From Bifidobacterium samirii (GTDB lineage Bacteria > Actinomycetota > Actinomycetes > Actinomycetales > Bifidobacteriaceae): DNA of 44,615 bases. This document shows positions 9,671-18,502 of the stretch, piece by piece. The stretch covers positions 1-44,615 of the forward strand of contig NZ_QXGK01000021.1 in NCBI RefSeq assembly GCF_003952945.1. The letters run 5' to 3'. The position numbers and the translations under genes are program-made. The notes under the pieces are model-generated. The model had not been told where the DNA came from and did not search any database. It was given only the letters and a program-made list of their open reading frames with translations. Every line of letters begins with the position of its first letter. Positions within the stretch are counted from its first letter, which is position 1.

Positions 9671-10261
9671 CTACATGCCGCGGTCCGCGTTGCGGCCGCT
9701 GCCGCCTCTGCGCGAGCGCTGCGCGGCCATCGCCCACTGACGCTGGGCCGGCGTCAGATGCTGCTCGCGCTCGCCTCCCTGCAGCGCGCCCTGCGGACGC
9801 AGCGCGTGGCAGATCGCCACGGCGAGCGCGTCGGCGGCGTCGGCCGGCTTGGGTGGCTCGTTGAGGCCCAGGATGCGGGCGACCATGCGTTCGACCTGCG
9901 CCTTCTCGGCCTTGCCGTTGCCGGTGATGGCGAGCTTGGATTCGGTCGGCGTGTGCAGGGCCACGGGGATGCCGCGCTGGGCTGCGGCGAGCATCGCCAT
10001 GCCGGCCGCCTGCGCGGTGCCGAGCACGGTGTTGCGGTTGTCCTGGGCGAACACGCGCTCGATGGACACCGCGTCGGGCGCGAAGCGTTCGATCTTCTCG
10101 CTCAGTCCCTCGTAGACGGCCAGCAGGCGCAGGTCCTGCGACTGGTCGGGCGACGAGCGGACCACGTCGACGTGAATAAACGAAAGCCGGCGGTGCGCGC
10201 CGGCTTCGATCACGCCGACCCCGCAGCGGGTGAGCCCGGGGTCAACGCCAAGGATGATCAC
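9671..10261 (-). CDS. ruvC: Crossover junction endodeoxyribonuclease RuvC
   Basis: RuvC is the dimeric resolvase that nicks Holliday junctions symmetrically. The 196-residue protein retains the four acidic catalytic residues D7 (ILGVDPG), E68 (SIERVFAQ), D141 and D144 (PADAADALA), and the [14 protein letters not shown] helix. The last 35 or so residues are a polar Gln/Arg-rich tail beyond the usual domain. The start is GTG at 10261, 7 bases after the yebC stop, with GAGGAG at the end of yebC as ribosome site, so translation is coupled to yebC. A separate SOS box after its stop suggests ruvC itself is not under that LexA site. Confidence 0.96.
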   Translation of the reverse strand: MIILGVDPGLTRCGVGVIEAGAHRRLSFIHVDVVRSSPDQSQDLRLLAVYEGLSEKIERFAPDAVSIERVFAQDNRNTVLGTAQAAGMAMLAAAQRGIPVALHTPTESKLAITGNGKAEKAQVERMVARILGLNEPPKPADAADALAVAICHALRPQGALQGGEREQHLTPAQRQWAMAAQRSRRGGSGRNADRGM

Positions 10262-10268
10262 TGGATGA

Positions 10269-11024
10269 CTACTCCTCGTCCAGCTGGGCCATGACCTCGT
10301 CGGAGGCGGTCCAGTTGGAGTAGATGTTCTGCACGTCGTCCAGGTCGTCGAGCTTGTCGATGAGGTTGGAGACCTTGCGGGCGTCCTCGAGGGTCAGCTC
10401 GACCTCGTTCTTCGGACGCATGACCATGTCGGCCGAATCGTAGTCGAAGCCGGCGTCCTGCAGGGCCTGGCGCACGGCGTGGAGGTCGGACGGGTCGGTG
10501 ACGACGGTGAAGACGTCGCCGTCGTCCAGCACGTCCTCGGCGCCGGCGTCGCCGGCCTTCTCGAACAGGTCGTCGAAGTCGACGCCCTCGGCCGGGACCT
10601 CGATCTGGCCCTTGCGCTCGAAGTTGAAGCTCACGGAGCCGGTGGTGGCGAGGGAGCCGTTGCCCTTGGACAGGGTGGAGCGGACCTCGGCGGCGGCGCG
10701 GTTGCGGTTGTCGGTGAGGCACTCGATGATCAGGCCGACGCCGGCGGGCGCGTAGCCCTCGTAGACGATCTCCTCGTAGTTGGCGCCGCCGGCTTCCTCA
10801 CCGGAGCCGCGCTTGACGGCGCGCTTGATGTTGTCGGCCGGCATCGAGGCCTTCTTGGCCTTGTAGATGGCGTCGTACAGGGACGGGTTGCCGTCCGGGT
10901 CGCCGCCGCCCATGCGGGCCGCGATCTCGATGTTCTTGATGAGCTTGGCGAACAGCTTGCCGCGCTTGGCGTCGATGGCGGCCTTCTTGTGCTTGGTGGT
11001 CGCCCACTTGGAATGACCTGACAT
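10269..11024 (-). CDS. YebC/PmpR-family protein
   Basis: This 251-residue protein begins with the family signature [18 protein letters not shown] and carries the conserved [23 protein letters not shown] region and a ferredoxin-like C-terminal domain. The family was first described as a transcriptional regulator. More recent work on the broader family shows roles in translation of difficult motifs, so a single function should not be assumed. A TAGGAGC ribosome site precedes the ATG at 11024. It lies between thrS and ruvC, the usual yebC-ruvC neighbourhood. Confidence 0.94.
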   Translation of the reverse strand: MSGHSKWATTKHKKAAIDAKRGKLFAKLIKNIEIAARMGGGDPDGNPSLYDAIYKAKKASMPADNIKRAVKRGSGEEAGGANYEEIVYEGYAPAGVGLIIECLTDNRNRAAAEVRSTLSKGNGSLATTGSVSFNFERKGQIEVPAEGVDFDDLFEKAGDAGAEDVLDDGDVFTVVTDPSDLHAVRQALQDAGFDYDSADMVMRPKNEVELTLEDARKVSNLIDKLDDLDDVQNIYSNWTASDEVMAQLDEE

Positions 11025-11133
11025 GAATGTGCTCCTAGCAGGTAAAACGATTGAATGGTGACAAACGGGACGATTTTATGGCGCTTATACGACAAGCCCG
11101 ACTCGTCCCGGGGCCGGGCCCGTCGCGTGGAGG

Positions 11134-13167
11134 CTACTCGCCGACCGCGGCGCGGAAGTCGTCGGCCGAGTTGACCTGGGCGTGGGAGGCGATGACCTTG
11201 AGGATCTGCTCGCGCGCCTGGTCGACCGGCATGCCGTTGAGCTGGCTGCCGTCGCGGAAGCGGAAGCTGACCGCGTTGTTGGTCATGTCCTCCTCGCCGA
11301 CGATGAGGATGAACGGCACCTTCGACTTGGAGGCGTTGCGGATCTTCTTGCCGAAGCGGTCGTCGGAATAGTCGATCTCGCAGCGGACCATCTCGTCCTC
11401 CAGGGACTTGACGAAGCCGGCCAGATGCGGCGCGAACTCGTCGGCCACCGGGATGCCGAGCACCTGCACGGGGGCGAGCCACGCCGGGAACGCGCCGGCG
11501 TAGTGCTCGAGCAGGATCGCGAAGAAGCGCTCGATCGAGCCGAACAGGGCGCGGTGGATCATCACCGGGCGCTGGTGCGTGCCGTCGGCGGCGATGTATT
11601 CGAGGCCGAAGCGCTCCGGGAGGTTGAAGTCGAGCTGGATGGTCGACACCTGCCAGGTGCGGCCGATCGCGTCGCGCGCCTGCACGGAGATCTTCGGGCC
11701 GTAGAAGGCCGCTCCGCCCGGGTCGGCCACGAGCTCGAGGCCGGACTCCTTGGCGACCTCGGCCAGCGTGTTGGTGGCCTCCTCCCAGATCTCGTCGGAG
11801 CCGACGAACTTGTGCTCGTCCTTGGTGGACAGCTCGAGGTAGAAGTCGTTCAGGCCGAAGTCCTTGAGCAGGCCGAGCACGAAGGCGAGCAGGCTCTTGA
11901 GCTCGTCGCGCATCTGCTCGCGGGTCACGTAGATGTGGGAGTCGTCCTGCGTCAGGCCGCGCACGCGGGTCAGGCCGTGCACGACGCCGGACTTCTCGTA
12001 GCGGTAGACGGTGCCGAACTCGAACAGGCGCAGCGGCAGCTCCTTGTAGGAGCGCTGGCGCGACTTGAAGATGAGGTTGTGCATCGGGCAGTTCATCGGC
12101 TTGAGGTAGTAGTCGAAGCCCTGCTTGGTGACGTTGCCGTCCTCGTCGCGCTCCTCGTCCATGCGCATCGGCGGGTACATGCCGTCCTTGTACCAGGACA
12201 GGTGGCCGGACACCTCGTACAGGTGGCCCTTGGTGATGTGCGGGGTCTGGACGAACGAGTAGCCGTGCTGGCGGTGCAGCTGGCGCGAGTAGTCCTCCAT
12301 CGCGTTGATGATTGCGGCGCCCTTGGGGTGGAACACCGCCAGGCCCGGGCCGATCTCCTCAGGGAAGGAGAACAGGTCCATCTCCTGGCCCAGCTTGCGA
12401 TGGTCGCGCTTGGCGGCCTCCTCCATGCGGGTCTGGTAGTCCTTGAGCTCCTCCTTGGACGCGAAGGCCACGCCGTAGATGCGCTGCAGCATCGGGTTGG
12501 CTTCGGAGCCGCGCCAGTAGGCGGCGGCGGCGCGTTCGAGCTTGAACGCCTTGATGTAGCGGGTGTTGGGCAGGTGCGGGCCGCGGCACAGGTCCTTCCA
12601 CACGACGTTGCCGTCGCGGTCGACGTTGTCGTACATGCTCAGCTCGGCCTCGCTCACCTCGGTGGCGGTCTCCGGGTCGAGGTGCGCCTCCTTGTCCTTG
12701 ATGAGCTCGAGCTTGTACGGCTGGTCGGCCTCCTCGGCCAGTGCCTCCTCCTCGGTCACCGTGCGGCGGCGGAAGGACTGGGCGGACTTGATGATGCGCT
12801 GCATGCGCTTCTCGATGTCCTTGAGGTCCTCGGGCGTGAAGTTCTCCTTCACGTCGAAGTCGTAGTAGAAGCCGTTCTTGATGACCGGGCCGACGCCGAG
12901 CTTGGCGTCCGGGCGGATCTCCTGGACGGCCTGGGCCATGACGTGGGTCGCGGAGTGGCGCATGATGGCCACGCCGTCCTCGCTGTCGAGGGCGATCGGC
13001 TCGACGACGTCGCCGTCGTGCAGCGGCGTGTACAGGTCGCGCGGCTCGCCGTTGAGACGGACGGCGATGATGTTCTTGTCGTCGGCGAACAGTTCGACGC
13101 CGGTGGCGGTGGCTTCCACCTCCTTCCGCGCGCCGTCGAGGGTTATGGAGATGGTAGCTTGCGCCAT
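11134..13167 (-). CDS. thrS: Threonine-tRNA ligase
   Basis: ThrRS charges tRNA-Thr with threonine. The 677-residue protein has an N-terminal TGS domain (about 1-60). The editing domain contains the HSATH motif (H71, H75) and the zinc-type GPH segment. The class II catalytic core has [11 protein letters not shown], motif 2 ([16 protein letters not shown] ... LTQDDSHIY) and motif 3 ([20 protein letters not shown]), and the anticodon-binding domain is C-terminal ([13 protein letters not shown]). AAAGGA precedes the ATG at 13167 at suitable spacing. No T-box-like leader is evident in the short region between it and the tRNA terminator. Confidence 0.98.
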   Translation of the reverse strand: MAQATISITLDGARKEVEATATGVELFADDKNIIAVRLNGEPRDLYTPLHDGDVVEPIALDSEDGVAIMRHSATHVMAQAVQEIRPDAKLGVGPVIKNGFYYDFDVKENFTPEDLKDIEKRMQRIIKSAQSFRRRTVTEEEALAEEADQPYKLELIKDKEAHLDPETATEVSEAELSMYDNVDRDGNVVWKDLCRGPHLPNTRYIKAFKLERAAAAYWRGSEANPMLQRIYGVAFASKEELKDYQTRMEEAAKRDHRKLGQEMDLFSFPEEIGPGLAVFHPKGAAIINAMEDYSRQLHRQHGYSFVQTPHITKGHLYEVSGHLSWYKDGMYPPMRMDEERDEDGNVTKQGFDYYLKPMNCPMHNLIFKSRQRSYKELPLRLFEFGTVYRYEKSGVVHGLTRVRGLTQDDSHIYVTREQMRDELKSLLAFVLGLLKDFGLNDFYLELSTKDEHKFVGSDEIWEEATNTLAEVAKESGLELVADPGGAAFYGPKISVQARDAIGRTWQVSTIQLDFNLPERFGLEYIAADGTHQRPVMIHRALFGSIERFFAILLEHYAGAFPAWLAPVQVLGIPVADEFAPHLAGFVKSLEDEMVRCEIDYSDDRFGKKIRNASKSKVPFILIVGEEDMTNNAVSFRFRDGSQLNGMPVDQAREQILKVIASHAQVNSADDFRAAVGE

Positions 13168-13220
13168 GATGTGTCCTTTGCTATCGGGGTCCGCGTTACC
13201 AATGTGCAGGCCTGGACTGG

Positions 13221-13226
13221 ATTATC
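13221..13226 (-). promoter_or_regulatory. Putative thrS -10 box
   Basis: On the minus strand GATAAT occurs 54 bases before the thrS ATG, within a TATCG...CGATA partial palindrome. No convincing -35 is visible. The rest of 13168-13348 holds no gene that I can recognise. Confidence 0.35.
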
Positions 13227-13348
13227 GACATGGACACGATAGGGACGGGCCGAGACATCCGGCGATCCGGCTCGCTCACTCCCCGTCGACCGGCTCCGGC
13301 ATCGCCGCGGAGCCGGCCCGGAACGTCGGCGGTCTCTCCGCGGAAACG

Positions 13349-13374
13349 AAAAAAGGCTCCCTTTCGGGAGCCTT
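13349..13374 (-). terminator. Intrinsic terminator of the tRNA operon
   Basis: A perfect 9-bp stem (AAGGCTCCC at 13353-13361 with 13366-13374) with a 4-base loop is followed on the minus strand by six U residues. It lies 9 bases after the last tRNA and insulates thrS. Confidence 0.9.
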
Positions 13375-13382
13375 CCTATCGG

Positions 13383-13455
13383 AGCGGACAACGGGACTCG
13401 AACCCGCGGTCTCAACCTTGGCAAGGTTGCGCTTTACCAACTAAGCTATGTCCGC
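13383..13455 (-). tRNA. tRNA-Gly (GCC), copy 1
   Basis: This 73-nt cloverleaf has acceptor GCGGACA/TGTCCGC, D-loop TAGCTTAGTTGGTAAAGC, anticodon arm CAACC-TTGCCAA-GGTTG with anticodon GCC, and T-arm GGGTTCGAGTCCC. The discriminator is U, normal for tRNA-Gly. The 3' CCA is not encoded. It is identical to the copy at 13923-13995. Confidence 0.96.
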
Positions 13456-13483
13456 ATGGGTGACGCCGGACGAACCGGCCTCG

Positions 13484-13556
13484 TGGAGCTAAGGGGATTC
13501 GAACCCCTGACCCTCTCCATGCCATGGAGATGCGCTACCAGCTGCGCCATAGCCCC
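13484..13556 (-). tRNA. tRNA-Ala (GGC)
   Basis: This 73-nt cloverleaf has acceptor GGGGCTA/TAGCTCC with one G-U pair, anticodon arm TCTCC-ATGGCAT-GGAGA with anticodon GGC, T-arm GGGGTTCGAATCCCC and discriminator A. CCA is not encoded. The third acceptor pair is G-U, the alanine identity element. Confidence 0.95.
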
Positions 13557-13588
13557 GAATGCTGTACCGAACGGCCGCAAGCGGCCTG

Positions 13589-13661
13589 TGGGCGATGTAG
13601 GAATCGAACCTACGACCCCTTCGGTGTGAACGAAGTGCGCTAGCCGCTGCGCCAATCGCCC
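13589..13661 (-). tRNA. tRNA-Val (CAC)
   Basis: This 73-nt cloverleaf has acceptor GGGCGAT/ATCGCCC, anticodon arm CTTCG-TTCACAC-CGAAG with anticodon CAC, T-arm TAGGTTCGATTCCTA and discriminator A. CCA is not encoded. Confidence 0.95.
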
Positions 13662-13703
13662 ATGCTCTGTTCGGTTATGAACGCCGAATCGCTTCGGCAT
13701 CCG

Positions 13704-13775
13704 TGGGCGATACAAGATTCGAACTTGTGACCCCTTCCGTGTCAGGGAAGTGCGCTACCACTGCGCCAACCGCCC
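13704..13775 (-). tRNA. tRNA-Val (GAC)
   Basis: This 72-nt cloverleaf has anticodon arm CTTCC-CTGACAC-GGAAG with anticodon GAC, T-arm CAAGTTCGAATCTTG and discriminator A. The acceptor stem pairs GGGCGGT with ATCGCCC and includes a G-U. CCA is not encoded. It is a close relative of the neighbouring tRNA-Val (CAC). Confidence 0.95.
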
Positions 13776-13820
13776 GGGTCTGCGTGTTCTTCCGACCCCG
13801 CCGAAGCGGTGTCGTCCGAG

Positions 13821-13891
13821 AGGTGGGTACGAGAGTCGAACTCGTCTATACGGCTTTGCAGGCCGCTGCCTAACCGCTTGGCTAACCCACC
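13821..13891 (-). tRNA. tRNA-Cys (GCA)
   Basis: This 71-nt cloverleaf has acceptor GGTGGGT/ACCCACC, anticodon arm GCGGC-CTGCAAA-GCCGT with anticodon GCA, T-arm CGAGTTCGACTCTCG and discriminator U, the cysteine identity base. CCA is not encoded. Confidence 0.95.
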
Positions 13892-13922
13892 GTGAAGGCG
13901 ATGTCAACTCATCGGACCTTAG

Positions 13923-13995
13923 AGCGGACAACGGGACTCGAACCCGCGGTCTCAACCTTGGCAAGGTTGCGCTTTACCAACTAAGCTATGTCCGC
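13923..13995 (-). tRNA. tRNA-Gly (GCC), copy 2
   Basis: This is the first tRNA of the operon and identical over all 73 bases to the copy at 13383-13455, including anticodon GCC and discriminator U. The two copies bracket the other four tRNAs as 540-base-spaced direct repeats. Confidence 0.96.
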
Positions 13996-14036
13996 GATGC
14001 AACCGGCGGCTTGTCGCTGCCTGAGCACGAGTGATT

Positions 14037-14064
14037 ACTATACAGGCATCGGGCGGGAACGCAA
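14037..14064 (-). promoter_or_regulatory. Promoter of the six-tRNA operon
   Basis: On the minus strand TTGCGT (14064-14059) and TATAGT (14042-14037) are separated by 16 bases, close to sigma-70 consensus, and stand about 40 bases before the first tRNA. Confidence 0.65.
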
Positions 14065-14142
14065 ACCACGGCGTGTCGCACTTTCCGGAAGGCCCGCGTA
14101 CGCTACTGGCATAAGGGATTAAGGCCCCTCGCCCGCCCCGGT

Positions 14143-14148
14143 TACATT
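14143..14148 (+). promoter_or_regulatory. Putative -10 box giving a leaderless PAC2 mRNA
   Basis: TACATT ends exactly 7 bases before the ATG at 14156, which has no Shine-Dalgarno sequence. That spacing would start transcription at or next to the start codon. Confidence 0.5.
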
Positions 14149-14155
14149 GGATGCT

Positions 14156-15064
14156 ATGAGACCAGAGGCCCTTGAGAAGGAACCGATGCTGATCGCCGCG
14201 TTCGGCGGCTGGAACGACGCCTGTCAGGCGGCGACGGACGCGGTGCGCCATCTGACGTCCCGCTATCCGTCGCGCGAGGTGCGCACCATCGACGGCGACG
14301 GATTCTACGACTATCAGGCCACGCGGCCCATCGTCTGCTATGCGACCGGCCGCCGGCGCATCGTATGGCCGCAGACCACGGTGTACGACGTCGAACTGCC
14401 GCAGGGCCGGCATCTGTACGCCCTCATCGCGCCCGAGCCGAACTACCGGTGGCCGGCGTACTGCGCGCAGGTGCTGCGCATCGCCGACGAGCTGGACGTG
14501 AGGCGGATCGTCACGCTGGGGGCGATGTTCGCGGACTGCCCGCACACGCGTCCGCTTCCCCTCGACGTCGAGGACGGGTCGGCCGAGGCCGTCACCGACC
14601 CCGACCAGCGCTACAGCGGACCGGTGGGCATCCCCACCATCCTCGACGCGGCGGCCGTCGACGAGGGCTTCGCCACCTCGTCGATCTGGGCGTCCATCCC
14701 CCAGTATCTGGAGGGCGACGACTGCGCGGCCGCCACACTGCGGCTGCTCGACGCGATCGGCGACGTCGCCGGCGTCCCGATCGACGCCGGCGACCTGCCC
14801 GGCCGGGCAGGGGCCTGGCGCGAGGCCGCCGACGTGCTCGCGTCGACAGACGAGGCGCTGGCCGCGTATGTGAAGCGGCTCGAACGCGAGTACGACGCGC
14901 ATGAGAAAGCCCGCCGGGAGGCGTCCCTCGGCGGGCATGCATGCAGGCAGCTGGTCATGGAGGCGGAGGCGTTCCTGCACAGCCTCGAGACCGGCCATGA
15001 TGCGGACGGCGACGGGCGGGGCCCCGTCGGCGGCGTCGGCACGACGCACGACGGAACGGTCTGA
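14156..15064 (+). CDS. PAC2-family protein
   Basis: This 302-residue protein belongs to the PAC2 (proteasome assembly chaperone 2-like) family common in Actinobacteria. The family N-terminus is clear (MLIAAFGGWNDACQAATDAV), followed by an RTIDGDGFYDYQATRP segment, an ITLGAMFAD-like core (RIVTLGAMFADCPHTRP) and the PTGI-type loop SGPVGIPTILD. The biochemical role of bacterial members is not established. Bifidobacteria generally lack proteasomes, so the chaperone name should not be taken literally. The ATG at 14156 was chosen because a -10 box lies 7 bases upstream and no ribosome site exists, implying a leaderless message; a TTG three codons earlier is possible. The 3' end converges on uppP with an 18-base gap. 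Confidence 0.85.
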   Translation: MRPEALEKEPMLIAAFGGWNDACQAATDAVRHLTSRYPSREVRTIDGDGFYDYQATRPIVCYATGRRRIVWPQTTVYDVELPQGRHLYALIAPEPNYRWPAYCAQVLRIADELDVRRIVTLGAMFADCPHTRPLPLDVEDGSAEAVTDPDQRYSGPVGIPTILDAAAVDEGFATSSIWASIPQYLEGDDCAAATLRLLDAIGDVAGVPIDAGDLPGRAGAWREAADVLASTDEALAAYVKRLEREYDAHEKARREASLGGHACRQLVMEAEAFLHSLETGHDADGDGRGPVGGVGTTHDGTV

Positions 15065-15082
15065 CCGGTACCGTCCGCCCCG

Positions 15083-15982
15083 TCAGGCCGCCGCTACGGC
15101 AGCGGCGGCCTCGGTCGGCGCGAGCACGCCGGTGAGCAGCAGGATCGCGACGACCGCGGCCAGCGCGATGCGGTAGATCGCGAACGCCTTGTAGGAGAAC
15201 GTCGAGACGAACTTCAGGAATCCGATGATCACGATGTAGCCGACCACGAACGAGACGACGGTCGCGGCGATCGTCGGACCCCAGCCGGGGAACGGCGTGC
15301 CGGCCAGGTCGCCGGCCGCATAGTCCTTGACCGCGGACACGGCCTCCAGCAGGCCCGCGCCGAACACGGCCGGGATGGCCATGAGGAACGCGACACGCAC
15401 GGCCGCCTCGCGCGTGTACCCCATCGCACGGCCCACGGTGATGGTGCCGCCGGAGCGCGAGACGCCCGGAATCAGGGCCATCATCTGGCCCAGACCGAAG
15501 AACACGGCCTCCTTGGCGTCCATGTCCTCGATGCGCTTGATCTGGCGTGCGCGGTCGTCGACGATCCACAGGAGGATGCCGAACACCAGCAGCACGGCCA
15601 CGGTGATCCACATGTTGCGCAGCGTCGACTCGATCGCGTCCTTGAACGCGAGGCCGGCCACGAGGATCGGCATCGTGCCGGCGATGATGTACCAGCCGAG
15701 CAGCGAGTCCGGATCGCCCTTGCCCATCCGCGAGCGCCAGTCGGTGCCGTTGCGGCCGAAGAGGCAGGCGAACCAGTGGGTGAGGATGCGGATGATGTCG
15801 TGGCGGAAGTAGAGGAGGACGGCGAGTTCGGTGCCGATCTGGATGATGGCGGTGAAGGCGGCGCCGGGGTCGCTGCCGATCATGAGGTCGCCGATGATGC
15901 GGATGTGGGCGCTTGAGGAGACGGGGAGGTATTCGGTGAGGGCCTGGACGAGGCCGAGGATGATGGCTTGGAGGAGATTCAT
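15083..15982 (-). CDS. uppP: Undecaprenyl-diphosphatase
   Basis: UppP (BacA) dephosphorylates undecaprenyl pyrophosphate at the outer face of the membrane to recycle the lipid carrier of peptidoglycan synthesis, and confers bacitracin tolerance. The 299-residue protein has about eight membrane helices. The catalytic motifs are intact: E17 with PVSSSAH (20-26) and PGVSRSGGTIT later. AGAAGGGG lies just before the ATG at 15982. The first ~70 codons (15775-15982) are almost entirely C/A-ended, giving strong G excess on the top strand, while the rest of the gene is balanced. The change is abrupt and belongs to a skewed segment continuing into the next gene. Confidence 0.96.
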   Translation of the reverse strand: MNLLQAIILGLVQALTEYLPVSSSAHIRIIGDLMIGSDPGAAFTAIIQIGTELAVLLYFRHDIIRILTHWFACLFGRNGTDWRSRMGKGDPDSLLGWYIIAGTMPILVAGLAFKDAIESTLRNMWITVAVLLVFGILLWIVDDRARQIKRIEDMDAKEAVFFGLGQMMALIPGVSRSGGTITVGRAMGYTREAAVRVAFLMAIPAVFGAGLLEAVSAVKDYAAGDLAGTPFPGWGPTIAATVVSFVVGYIVIIGFLKFVSTFSYKAFAIYRIALAAVVAILLLTGVLAPTEAAAAVAAA

Positions 15983-16160
15983 GTGCCCCTTCTTGTGGTG
16001 TTCCTTTGGTTTCGAGGGCCACGTGTGGTGCGGCCGGTCGGGTTACGGGCTCTAGGGTACTCATGGGTGCCTAAGTGCGCTCTGTACGGTGGGGTTGTCT
16101 TACGGGACGCCCACAATCGTGGGGTCGGCGCGGAGGTGCCGTGTCGTCAGGAGGTGCGTT

Positions 16161-16952
16161 ATGGCTGGCAGGTATCGGAAGTCGCGGATGTGGGCGCCTG
16201 AGGGGTTCTTCGAGTGTGAGGGGCTTGGGTTGCGTTGGTTGGCGGGGGCCCGTGCGTCGGGTGGTCCGCGTGTGGTGGATGTGTTCGGCTGGGGTGCGGA
16301 CCATCTGGATATCGAGCGGGTGTCGTCGTGTGCGCCGACGCCGTTGGCGGCGCATGATTTCGGTGTGGCGTTGGCGCATATGCATGATGCGGGTGCGTCG
16401 TGTTTCGGTGCGGCTCCGGATGGGTATGAGGGGACGTGCTATTTCGGTCCGTTGCAGGATCCGGTGCCGATGGATCGTGGGGATTGGCCGGATGCGGTGT
16501 CGTATTTCGGCGAGGGGCGTCTGCTGCCGATGGTGGAGCTGGGCGTGCGTCGTGGGGAGTTGTCTGCGGCGGATGTGGATCTGACGCGGCGTGTGGTGGA
16601 GGCGCTGCCGGATCTGATGGGTCGGGCGGCGTCGGATCGGCCGGCGCGTGTGCATGGCGATCTGTGGAGCGGGAATGTGATGTGGTCGGATGATTCGGGT
16701 GCGTGCGAGGCGGTGCTGATCGACCCGGCGGCGCATGGCGGGCATCGCGAGGAGGATCTGGCGATGCTGCATCTGTTCGGGATGCCGTTCCTGGATGAGA
16801 TTCTGGATGGCTATGAGTCGGCGCATCCGTTGAAGGCGGGGTGGCGTGACCGGTTGACGTTGTGGCAGCTGTATCCGATCGCGGGGCATTGCGTGTTCTT
16901 CGGCGGCGGCTATGTGAGCGAATACCGCTCGATGTGCCGTTCCCTGCTGTAG
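16161..16952 (+). CDS. Fructosamine kinase family protein
   Basis: This 263-residue protein is of the fructosamine-3-kinase/ketosamine-kinase family, cytosolic APH-fold kinases that phosphorylate sugars on glycated amines and so help deglycation. The FGPLQDP segment with a downstream W (about 95-110), the catalytic-loop HGDLWSGN (165-172), IDPA (187-190) with the metal-binding Asp, and the HGGHREEDLAML helix are visible. AGGAGG six bases before ATG at 16161 fixes the start. Codon choice is unusual for the window: third positions are dominated by G and T (GTG, GCG, GGT, TTG), whereas neighbours prefer C. Substrate is not known. Confidence 0.87.
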   Translation: MAGRYRKSRMWAPEGFFECEGLGLRWLAGARASGGPRVVDVFGWGADHLDIERVSSCAPTPLAAHDFGVALAHMHDAGASCFGAAPDGYEGTCYFGPLQDPVPMDRGDWPDAVSYFGEGRLLPMVELGVRRGELSAADVDLTRRVVEALPDLMGRAASDRPARVHGDLWSGNVMWSDDSGACEAVLIDPAAHGGHREEDLAMLHLFGMPFLDEILDGYESAHPLKAGWRDRLTLWQLYPIAGHCVFFGGGYVSEYRSMCRSLL

Positions 16953-17213
16953 ACGCCGCCCCGGCCTGCCGGATCTTTCCGAACGCGCGCCCGACTACGC
17001 AAGGGTCGGGCACGCCGACGGGGCGCACCATGGCGCCGGTCAGCGAACGTCCTCCTTTATCGAATCGATGATCACGTTCAGATCAATGCCGGATCGCTCG
17101 CGTTCGCTCGGCAGTTCGCGCACCGGAACGGCTTCGACTGTCGGCACGACATCCTCGGAATCGTCGTCGGGGATGATCGACGCGTTGTTTTGACCGTCGG
17201 GACAATACCCTTC
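16953..17213. other. Gene-poor spacer with an open extension of the McrC frame
   Basis: No complete gene is recognised. On the minus strand, directly after the McrC stop at 17214-17216, the same frame stays open for 57 codons to a TGA at 17040-17042. It encodes a polar, Asp/Glu/Val-rich peptide ending IDLNVIIDSIKEDVR, and lacks a good start codon. This may be a decayed piece of a gene or a C-terminal extension lost to a stop codon. Confidence 0.4.
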
Positions 17214-17708
17214 TCAACCCAACAGATAGCGGTAGGATATGTCGCGAAGATCGGCGGTGACCCGCTCGAATTCCCGGTCCAGATCCAGAGTCCGCACGCA
17301 GATAAGGTTGCCGTCCATACGGTACTCGTCGTCGGGCAGGTCGTTCTCGTCGGTCTTCGCGTACAGCAGCATCCCGGAGACGGTCCGTCCGGTGCCGCGC
17401 AGAAAGGCTTCGGTGTTCTTCACATAGGTGAACATCTGATACAGGTTCCCCGAATGGATGGTGCGTTTGCCATAGTTGGCCTGCATGGCATGCGTGTAGT
17501 ATTTCGCGTCGATGATGAGCACGCGGTCACCGGCGTCGAGGAACACGTCCGATCGCATCTGCGGCAGGTGCGACATGTCGGAGTCGGAGTCCAGAGCCCA
17601 CGAGATATGCTTTGCGGACGCATTGGTCCATGGCATTTCGCGCTTGTAGTAGTTGAGGATGAACCGTTCGTACAGGCGGTTCATGGCCTTCTCATCGAAG
17701 AAGCCCAT
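17214..17708 (-). pseudogene. Truncated McrC-like restriction component
   Basis: This 165-codon fragment matches the C-terminal half of McrC, which in type IV McrBC systems carries the PD-(D/E)xK nuclease that cuts modified DNA with the McrB GTPase. It shows the family segment MNRLYERFILNYYKRE and the nuclease core MRSDVFLDAG..VLIIDAKYY (Asp, then D-x-K), followed by GNLYQMFTYV. The N-terminal half of the protein is missing and no mcrB is nearby. There is no ribosome site. The 5' edge coincides with a four-unit ATCA tandem repeat (17707-17722) and an in-frame stop just beyond. It is most likely a relic of a lost restriction system. Confidence 0.72.
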
Positions 17709-17771
17709 CAATCAATCAATCATACGTCATCCCGCAATCATGCCGGCATAGACCGTCTTGGACAGAGCGCC

Positions 17772-18395
17772 TCATCCGTTCGTTAAGCAGGCGGACATGC
17801 AGCGGAGGGTTACCAGGCCGAGTGCGATGGCTGTTCCGCATGTGATGTCGCGCACGTGTTCCGCGTCGAGTTGGAGGACACGGTGTTCCGAACGGATGGT
17901 CACGAAACCGGTCCTGAACGCGGACGCGTTGTCCAGCAGGTCGAGATAGGTGTTGACCTGTTCGACCAGCGGATCCCAACCGGCCATGTTGATGACGGTC
18001 TTGTCCGACGGGGTGCAGGTTCCGGCCTTGAGGTCGATTCCCTCGACCCCTAGGCGTCCGATACGTCCAAGGTCGGCCAGGAGTGCCAGCAGGCTCTCGA
18101 CCTGCCATTCGGTGTCGTCGGAGGGATCGTTCGCCTCCACGAAGGAGTCTCCCCAGCCGGCGCTCTGTCCGATGTCCTCCGGCTCCTGATCGCCGGTTGC
18201 GCTCAGGAAGAGTTCGACGCGGCCATCGTTCCAGTCGATCTCGGTGTCCGTAGCGAGGACGGCGTCCAGGAAGGACGCCACGCGGTCCGCCGCGCGGCGG
18301 AGGCTCGCCCGGCTCATACTCGCCAGGTGGTTCCGGTCGAGCACGAGGCTCGAGTCTGCCGTGATGACGGTGGTCCAGTCAAGATCGATGAACAT
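17772..18395 (-). CDS. Unknown protein, 207 aa
   Basis: I do not recognise this protein. It is acidic (many Asp/Glu in the first 130 residues), apparently soluble until a moderately hydrophobic C-terminal stretch (GTAIALGLVTLRCMSACL, with two Cys). It begins MFIDLDWTTVITAD and includes a REVEL-like WNDGRVELFLSATG strand region. AAAGG stands about 7 bases before the ATG at 18395, supporting a real gene. It is divergent from dnaE and lies next to the McrC remnant, so it belongs to the accessory-looking block. A defence-associated or phage-derived origin is possible but unsupported. Confidence 0.6.
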   Translation of the reverse strand: MFIDLDWTTVITADSSLVLDRNHLASMSRASLRRAADRVASFLDAVLATDTEIDWNDGRVELFLSATGDQEPEDIGQSAGWGDSFVEANDPSDDTEWQVESLLALLADLGRIGRLGVEGIDLKAGTCTPSDKTVINMAGWDPLVEQVNTYLDLLDNASAFRTGFVTIRSEHRVLQLDAEHVRDITCGTAIALGLVTLRCMSACLTNG

Positions 18396-18502
18396 GGTCG
18401 GCCTTTCTTCGGTGGCGGGTGATGTTGTTCATAGCCTATGACCGACTCCGAGCATCCGGCACATATCTACCGGTGCCCGCTGCAGGGACATACGGTTTGG
18501 GC

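Noticed and set aside
13168-13348. T-box riboswitch upstream of thrS
   Set aside because: No T-box consensus or antiterminator is seen, and the hairpin present belongs to the tRNA operon with its U-tract on that side.
15064-15083. Terminator between PAC2 and uppP
   Set aside because: The 18-base gap holds no convincing stem-loop.
17214-17216. Selenocysteine readthrough of the McrC TGA
   Set aside because: No SECIS-like hairpin is evident just downstream, and the gene is already truncated; a plain stop is simpler.
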